Part shown: positions 58,187 through 64,000 of the stretch, piece after piece
Layout of the letters: every line of letters starts with the position of its first letter
How positions within the stretch are numbered: the first letter of the stretch is position 1
DNA from: Cadophora sp. MPI-SDFR-AT-0126
Lineage: Eukaryota > Ascomycota > Leotiomycetes > Helotiales > Ploettnerulaceae
Assembly: GCA_020747065.1 (NCBI GenBank)
Contig: JAGMVK010000003.1
Coordinates: forward strand, 1,922,001-1,986,000
Direction: 5' to 3'
Length of the DNA: 64,000 nucleotides
Program-made: the position numbers and the translations under genes
Notes under the pieces: generated by a model
Databases searched by the model: none
What the model was told of the DNA's origin: nothing
The model's input: only the letters and a program-made list of their open reading frames with translations

Positions 58187-60293
58187 CTAGTATCCAGCTC
58201 CGTGCTGATGAACAGGGCATTGTCCAGGTCGATTAACGAACCATTCGCGGATGCACTTCAGATGGAAACGACAAAAACACTCTAGCCTGCCCATATCCTC
58301 CCCGACTTCAAATTCTTCCAGACAGATCGTGCATTCGGCGTCATCGATACAATCTTTCTCTGTGGCTTTGTATGGGAAAACGCCAGTTCGTCGGATGGGG
58401 CTCGTGCTACTGGATGCAAGGACCACAGCTGCATGAGCACGCTCTCGAGCTGCCATGCGGGCTTCAGGTGTATTGGCAATGGGAGGAGCAACGGCAGGTA
58501 TGACTCGCGCAGTTCGTGAGCCCTCGGCTTGCCTAGTGGTTGTAGTCCTAGGCATTTGGGAAGGGATGGTGATCGGAGCTGGAGAGGGAGAGGGGGATGA
58601 TGACGTCGAAGGGCCTTGCATCGCCAGGACAAGACAGTTGTTTACATGCTCGGCTCGTAAGTTTTCCCAGTTTTCAAGATTTCGTGAGGGAAGTTCCTTG
58701 TGACAGATCCAGCACTCGTCTTCCTCTCTGATGACAGGACGAGGTGCCGGAGGGAGACGACTTGAGGACATCTGAGGTGGCTCGGAACGGCCTTGTGGTC
58801 CTGTCCATTGGCCAACAGCAGAAGCAGAGTTGCCCTAGGATTTGGTCAGAAAAATCACCTTCCGAGTTGGAAATAGTTCAAAGATATCTTACCATGTTGG
58901 ACGGATCTCGATTGGTACCGACCTAGAATACCATCAGCATCTAAACCACAATGAAACTCAAAAGCAACATACCGTGCTGCTTCGAGACCGACTTTGCAAG
59001 TCTTCAGGCCTCAAGCGAGAGTTTCTCTCGGAGTACGACGAGTTACTTGTGTTGTAGGAGTTCATAGTATCCCGTGGCCTTCTCTGTGAGTAATACGACG
59101 AGTATGACGGGCTGTGACCGATATTTCTGTTTTGATTTGAAGTTACTACACTACTCACAGAGCGGCTGTGGCCTTGGTGAGCCGGTCTAGGCTGGCTGTT
59201 CCTCGATTCGGGGACCTGAGGAGGAGCAACGTTCGGATCTGGCACGCATGGGTTGCAAAGTCGCACTCGCTCTCCTCCACCGAGATTCTCAACCACTGGT
59301 GAACTTCCAGTGCGTCCAGAATCAAACCGGGCTCGGGTACGGGGAGCAGGACCGATTTCTTCTGCTGTTGGTGGCTGGACGATGTATTGGTACGGAATTG
59401 TGATCCTATGAGGAGAACAGCTCCCACACACCACACGGCCACATTTTCTGTGAAAATCAGCATCGTAATTCACCTATGGGTCGGTTTCTAGATAGACGAC
59501 AGGATTACAGTTCATACCTGCAATGATGCTTTCTCACAAAGAAACCTATTTAGATCGTTAGTTATGGCTAGTGAATGCACGGAGATCATTGAAGAAGCTT
59601 ACTGAATTGTGTTCTACATATCGGGCACAAAGTGACAGTGGCATCAGGCTGCCATTTCGGAACAACAAACTGCGTCTGCTCCATATTCTGAGTTCCGTCG
59701 AGGTTCTGCTGACTGTTTCTAGTCCGGGTAGCCGTTGTCTCTCGGATCGCTGAGTCCCCTGTCGAGTCTGATCCTGATGAATTCTCACTCCGGATAAGAT
59801 TTCGAGCAGGTCTGGGTGCGCGGTCCCTATTCCGAACCTGAGGTGCATTCTGAGGAGATCCAGTAAGCTGGATTGATGTCCTCGTCTGAGTCTCCACGCC
59901 TGTTGAGGACTCATCATCTGCAGGAACAGGATTCAATCTAGATGTCTCTTCCTGTTCAGAATGTGAGCTGACTACGGGATCTGGGTCATCATGCGAAGGA
60001 CTTTCGAGATTTCTCAATGATAATCTTTCGAGCTCAGCAGGTAGGACCGCTGATGAGCCAACCCTATCGCTTGAATCTTGATGAATGCTTCCTAGAGATG
60101 GATTTGCACTACCAGCAGCAGCACTTTCCATATGCCTTTCTTGTTGTCTTGGATGAGGGTCAACAAAATTATCTCCTGGCATCTCTCCGCTTACCACACT
60201 ATCCGCATCCGAAATTGGTAGAGGAGGAAGAGGACGCTCATTCAAGGCGCTATTCGTAGTGGAAGAACCTGTGGACACCGTTCGAGGATCCAT
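58187..60293 (-). CDS. FYVE plus RING-H2 E3 ubiquitin ligase
   Basis: Five exons give 623 aa: 59603-60293, 59518-59545, 58973-59447, 58893-58922 and 58187-58834. After a disordered N-terminus of about 215 residues comes a FYVE zinc finger: WQPD (the WxxD motif), CPICRTQF, FFVRKHHCRKCGRVVCGSC and RVRLCNPC. This predicts PtdIns3P binding on endosomes or vacuoles. A CWICHKELP pair precedes a linker, and the C-terminus has a RING-H2: CTICLEEFEVGEDM, FCRFHLKCIREWF, GQCPVH. The pairing resembles yeast Pib1 but is longer, with RING at the very end. The FYVE is cut by two introns, one exon being just 28 nt. A start 18 codons upstream (60347) is possible. Confidence 0.92.
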
Positions 60294-62020
60294 ATTGAGC
60301 TTGCAATCGCTATATCTCAACCCGCCAAGCAGGTGTATTTTTACCAAGACGAGAACCTGAGCTGTCTCTATGAGACTTGGGCCACCAGGCAGGTTATATT
60401 CCGAAAGCTGGGAAGGGTATCGATGTTTGCGACACGAAGGAAGCTGCGACCCTCCACCCCACGAGTTTTATTTTGAAGTGTAATATCTCGATATCGAAAG
60501 CCTTATATGACACAAATTTGTTTCATTTAGGTGATGATAGAATGGTTCAGACGATTGTCCCGACTAAGAAGAAAGCCAGCGGTAGGAGGGTGGTTGTGTG
60601 GCTCAAGGAGCTTGGGGAGGTATGGTACATGCTAGACACTATCAGCAATGATATAGAGGTGTTGATCAGAGGAAAATATCTACCTATGCAAGTCTGCACA
60701 GGCCGTGATTCAATTTTCCAGCATCCCTCTGGCCATGTATGAGGGGCAATATACCGCCGCAGGGTGGTTGTTTGTCAGCGACAGTGGCGTCAAGGGCGGA
60801 TCCCCTGACTCTCAATCAACCAAGGGGTAGATGGCAGATGTTCCGATCGAACACAGTTGCCCTGCAGACATTTGGGATGGTAACAGAAGGGAGAAACAAT
60901 ACTGTTGATTGCACGCGATCAATGAGACAAGGCTCGAGTTATTTTGACTTCCCGCCGGTAGCCCCAGCCGTCCCGCCTTATCAAGGACACCAGGGGTCTC
61001 CCTTGGCGAACGATAAGAATGCAGTGCAGTCTTGGGAAATCAGACCTTCAAATCTCCGAGAAACTACTTGTCAAAGCACGAACCCGTTGTTTAGATTATC
61101 TTGATGTGATTTAGTGCTTTCAACTTTCTGATGTGGTCGGACTGACCTTGCTGACAAGAATCGTGAGATGAACTAGCTATATTCTCATCCCTTCAGCTAC
61201 TCATTCCTACAGAAAGTCATGGAACAATGGGCCTCAAACTTTCACTGGTCTTTTAACTCTTCTTCTACGAATCGTTGCTCAGCTGATAGTAAGAGAGATA
61301 CCCTTCTTGGCAGTAGGACAACCCACTGTCAGCCTACTCATGATCTACCGGCCTAGCGCCCAGAGTGACACTCACTGCGAGAAACCTATTGTGGGTTCAA
61401 GTATGGGATTTTTCCTACTCATCCTGTAGTAATTCACAATGCTATGTCGGGATTCGCTTGGACTACCTCCTGGTGCCTGTTTACATGGCAGAGCTTGCTA
61501 GTCCAGAAAGCCAGATCAGGAATCGTTATCATTTTGGAGATGGTGTACTTATTCAACAATAACGAAGAGTGAATCTACTGAGCTAGGTGTATGATATGGC
61601 CAGTGTTCTTAAATAACTTCAATGCAAGACCTCTGTGAATTCTCTCTTGGGCCGATTCGGGATTTGATATTTAGGTGAACTTGGTTGCTCGAGACCAATC
61701 AGATAGATGCAGGACTTTCACTTAGAAGAAACGTGCAGTGAGCATTGGCAATGCGGGTACGTAATCATTCTATTCGAAAGGCAAGTCTCAATCATTTTGC
61801 TATTACAGTAATTTTATGATAGACTTTCAAAAGAACATAAGATCTCATCGTTGTGATGGGATAATGACAAGAGTGAAGTGCAACTCTGCTGTAGTCAAGA
61901 AATGCACGGACGTCCTTTTCGGCGCCACCAAGTCTTGCGAGGAGTTTGCGACCGCGGCCAACTTGAACAAAATAACCTCCGTTCCGATATTGACGGCCGC
62001 ACACCGACGACCTGGACACG
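60294..62020. other. Gene-free stretch; divergent upstream regions
   Basis: 1.7 kb between the FYVE-RING start (-) and the transcription factor start (+). Frames up to 121 codons show no motif. The last 200 bp probably form the leader of the transcription factor. Confidence 0.5.
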
Positions 62021-64000
62021 ATGGACAACAATCTCCAGAGCCTCGATCCGAGACTGCGAGATGCGAGCGCAAACGCAAATGCGTACAGCCAGCAGCAGCA
62101 AACAAGCCCAACGTTGCATACTCCCCTTGCCCCGAACCCTTCTCGGTCACCAGCTGCTTCCCCCTACCAAACTTCCAACATCTTCAACACTCCACCTTCA
62201 GCCAGTGGAAACTATGGTCCCAGTGGTGGGAATGGCTCACAAGACGGTAACGATGCGAACGATCCAAAGAGATCGCGAGCCTGCGAATCTTGTCGAGGTC
62301 TGAAAGTTCGCTGCGAACCCGACTTCAACAATCCCGAAGCACCCTGTAAGAGATGTGCGAAGGCCAATCGCCAATGCGTCATCACCGCTCCAAGTCGAAA
62401 ACGTCAGAAGAAGACTGATAGTCGGGTTGCGGAGTTGGAGAAGAAGATTAATGCTTTGACAGCTACTCTTCAGGCACAAGGAGCTGGCCCTGCCGTTGCC
62501 ACTGCAATCGCTGCACAAAGCGTCGACAATGGAATGCAAAGTCAAGCTCCACACAATCCATACCAGCAGGTTACCAATGGAGGATATTCAACACCATATA
62601 CTCAGACCCGTTCAGAAGTTCGCGCTGATGAATGGCAATATCCGAAAGCACCTGAAGGCGACAAGAAGTCATCAGCGCCACCAATGGTTGTTGCTGGACA
62701 GAAGAGAAAGCTTGATACTCACTTGGGAACTTCAGAGTCCTCAACACCAGCTTCGACCAGCATGCAGAAGCAGGCTCAAGAAGTAATTGGATACTTCCAG
62801 ACGACAAATCCGGAAGCTCAGAAGCCAGCACCAACTCATGAGTATATGGATATTATCGATAGAGGCCTCACAACTGCAGAAACAGCAGCTGAGATATTCA
62901 ATCATTATGTCAAGAATATGGCTCCGCACATGCCTGCTGTTGTTTTCCCGGAGGGCACAACCGCAGCAGAAATCCGGAAGACCAAACCCATCCTCTTCTT
63001 GGCCATCCTTAGTGCTGGTGCAGGCTCTCTCTATCCAGATTTACAACGAACATTGACAAAGGAAGTCATGAATATCTATGCAGAGCGAATCATTTGCAAT
63101 GGAGACAAGACTATCGAGTTGATCCAAGCTTTGATCATATCGTGTCTTTGGTACTGGCCACCAGAGCATTTCGAGGAACTCAAGTTTTATCAATTGATTC
63201 ATATTGCAGCCGTTATGGCTATTGACATTGGTATGAATAAGAAGAGCAAATTGCAGAAGACCAAAGCTGCCGGTTTGTTCAGAGATAATCCCTGGCGCCG
63301 AACTCCCTTCCCAGATGCCGAGAGTGTCGAATCGAGACGAACTTGGCTTGCGTGCTACTTTCTCTGCTGCAATGCATCTATGGGCCTCCGTCGACCAAAC
63401 CTGATTCGCTGGACATCCTTCATGGCCGAGTGTATTGACGTCCTGGAGACCTCACCGGATGCCCTCCCTTCCGACAAGTCTTTCTGTCACTGGATTCGCA
63501 GCCAGCATATTGCAGAGGATATTGGTACTCAATTCTCTATGGATGACCCAGGTGCGACGGTAAATATTTCTGATCCAAAAGTCCAGTACGCCTTGAAGGG
63601 GTTTGAGATCGAGTTGGACAAGTGGGTCAGCCAAATTCCTCCAGAGTCCAATTCTCGTGAGTTTCCTGGTGTACGTCAATACCAACATGGTGCTAACCCT
63701 GCGTAGCTGGCTTACAAGTGACTGAGCATGTCGTCAATCTCTATATGCACGAGGTTGCCATGCATGTTGACCACAATGTTGAGGAATTCAAGCCGCCATT
63801 TACTGATGCCCTCCTTCGAGACGCTTCTGCGAATGGTGAGCAGATGACTTTGACCGGAACTCATATTTCAGCACTGTCCATCTGCTTGAAGTCCATTGAC
63901 GGAATTTTCGGTAATTTCCTGCAGTTTGACGTCGAAGTAATACGCTGTCTTCCAGTTGCAAGCTTCGTTCGAGTCGCTTACGCCGTTGTCGTACTCATCA
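62021..64000 (+). CDS. Zn2Cys6 transcription factor (partial, 3' end beyond window)
   Basis: Exon 1 is 62021-63656. An intron at 63657-63706 (GTGAGT donor, GCTAAC branch, CGTAG acceptor) leads to exon 2, which is open to the window edge. The start MDNNLQSLDPRLRD leads to a Gln/Ser/Pro-rich N-terminus. At about residues 87-117 sits the binuclear cluster ACESCRGLKVRCEPD ... CKRCAKANRQC, followed by a basic patch RKRQKK and a heptad-like dimerisation stretch (DSRVAELEKKINALTATLQA). The remainder has the fungal middle-homology region (FLAILSAGAGSLYP, WYWPPEHFEELKFYQLIHIA, RRTWLACYFLCCNASMGLRR). The family looks like the WAR1-type regulators of filamentous fungi, but I name no target. At least 650 residues are visible. 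Confidence 0.92.

Noticed and set aside
61816..62303. Plus-strand frames overlapping the start of the Zn2Cys6 gene
   Set aside because: They lie in other frames over the leader and first codons; the Zn2Cys6 frame explains the sequence.

Overview
The window is a gene-dense piece of a filamentous ascomycete nuclear genome. Most genes are broken by short introns (about 45-70 nt) with GTAAGT/GTGAGT-like donors and CTAAC/CTRAY branch points. The protein set also fits: a DUF6536 membrane protein, a BRE4-like ArAE transporter, an alcohol acetyltransferase-like enzyme, a Zn2Cys6 regulator and a CYT-4/Dss1 mitochondrial RNase. The style fits Pezizomycotina, perhaps Leotiomycetes, but the lineage is inference. 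All gene models below were spliced by hand; every complete model closes to a whole number of codons.

Layout. 1-2513: no gene seen. 2.5-4.3 kb (-): sucrose/alpha-glucoside transporter of the GPH/SUT type. 4.8-6.2 kb (-): dynactin p50 (dynamitin), divergent from an RTC4-like protein (6.5-8.2 kb, +). 8.9-11.0 kb (+): DUF6536 membrane protein, followed by a small inverted-repeat element (11.08-11.35 kb). 12.0-14.5 kb (-): FAD-linked aldonolactone-oxidase-like enzyme with an unusual N-terminal extension. 15.6-16.7 kb (-): penta-EF-hand protein, divergent from a ChaC glutathione-degrading enzyme (17.2-18.1 kb, +) whose model needs a 5-nt microexon. 18.5-19.4 kb (-): glycine-rich RRM protein. 19.4-23.4 kb: almost 4 kb without a gene.

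23.4-26.5 kb (+): large, basic, disordered unknown protein with a textbook PIP-box (PCNA-binding) motif. 26.7-27.8 kb (-): CitE/CLYBL-like enzyme, divergent from TVP23 (28.1-28.9 kb, +). 29.4-32.4 kb (-): NDR-type AGC kinase. 33.0-34.8 kb (-): nucleolar-type FKBP (FPR3/4) with a GC-AG intron. 35.3-36.2 kb (-): DJ-1/PfpI protein. 37.4-38.1 kb (+): secreted Ser/Thr-rich protein. 38.5-40.0 kb (-): alcohol acetyltransferase-like protein. 42.4-46.0 kb (+): BRE4-like aromatic-acid-exporter protein. 46.6-49.9 kb (-): mitochondrial RNase II. 50.3-50.6 kb (+): molybdopterin synthase small subunit. 50.9-51.5 kb (-): PSI-domain membrane protein. 52.1-54.7 kb (-): UGP1, whose long first intron carries a 250-codon ORF fused in frame to exon 2. 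54.7-58.2 kb: no gene, with a 44-nt poly-C run. 58.2-60.3 kb (-): FYVE plus RING E3 ligase. 62.0 kb to the end (+): Zn2Cys6 transcription factor, cut by the window edge.

The genes are mostly housekeeping loci with unrelated roles. I see no biosynthetic cluster, CRISPR, rRNA or convincing tRNA. The most interesting signals are the ChaC microexon, the coding-like ORF inside UGP1 intron 1, and the PIP-box in the unknown protein.
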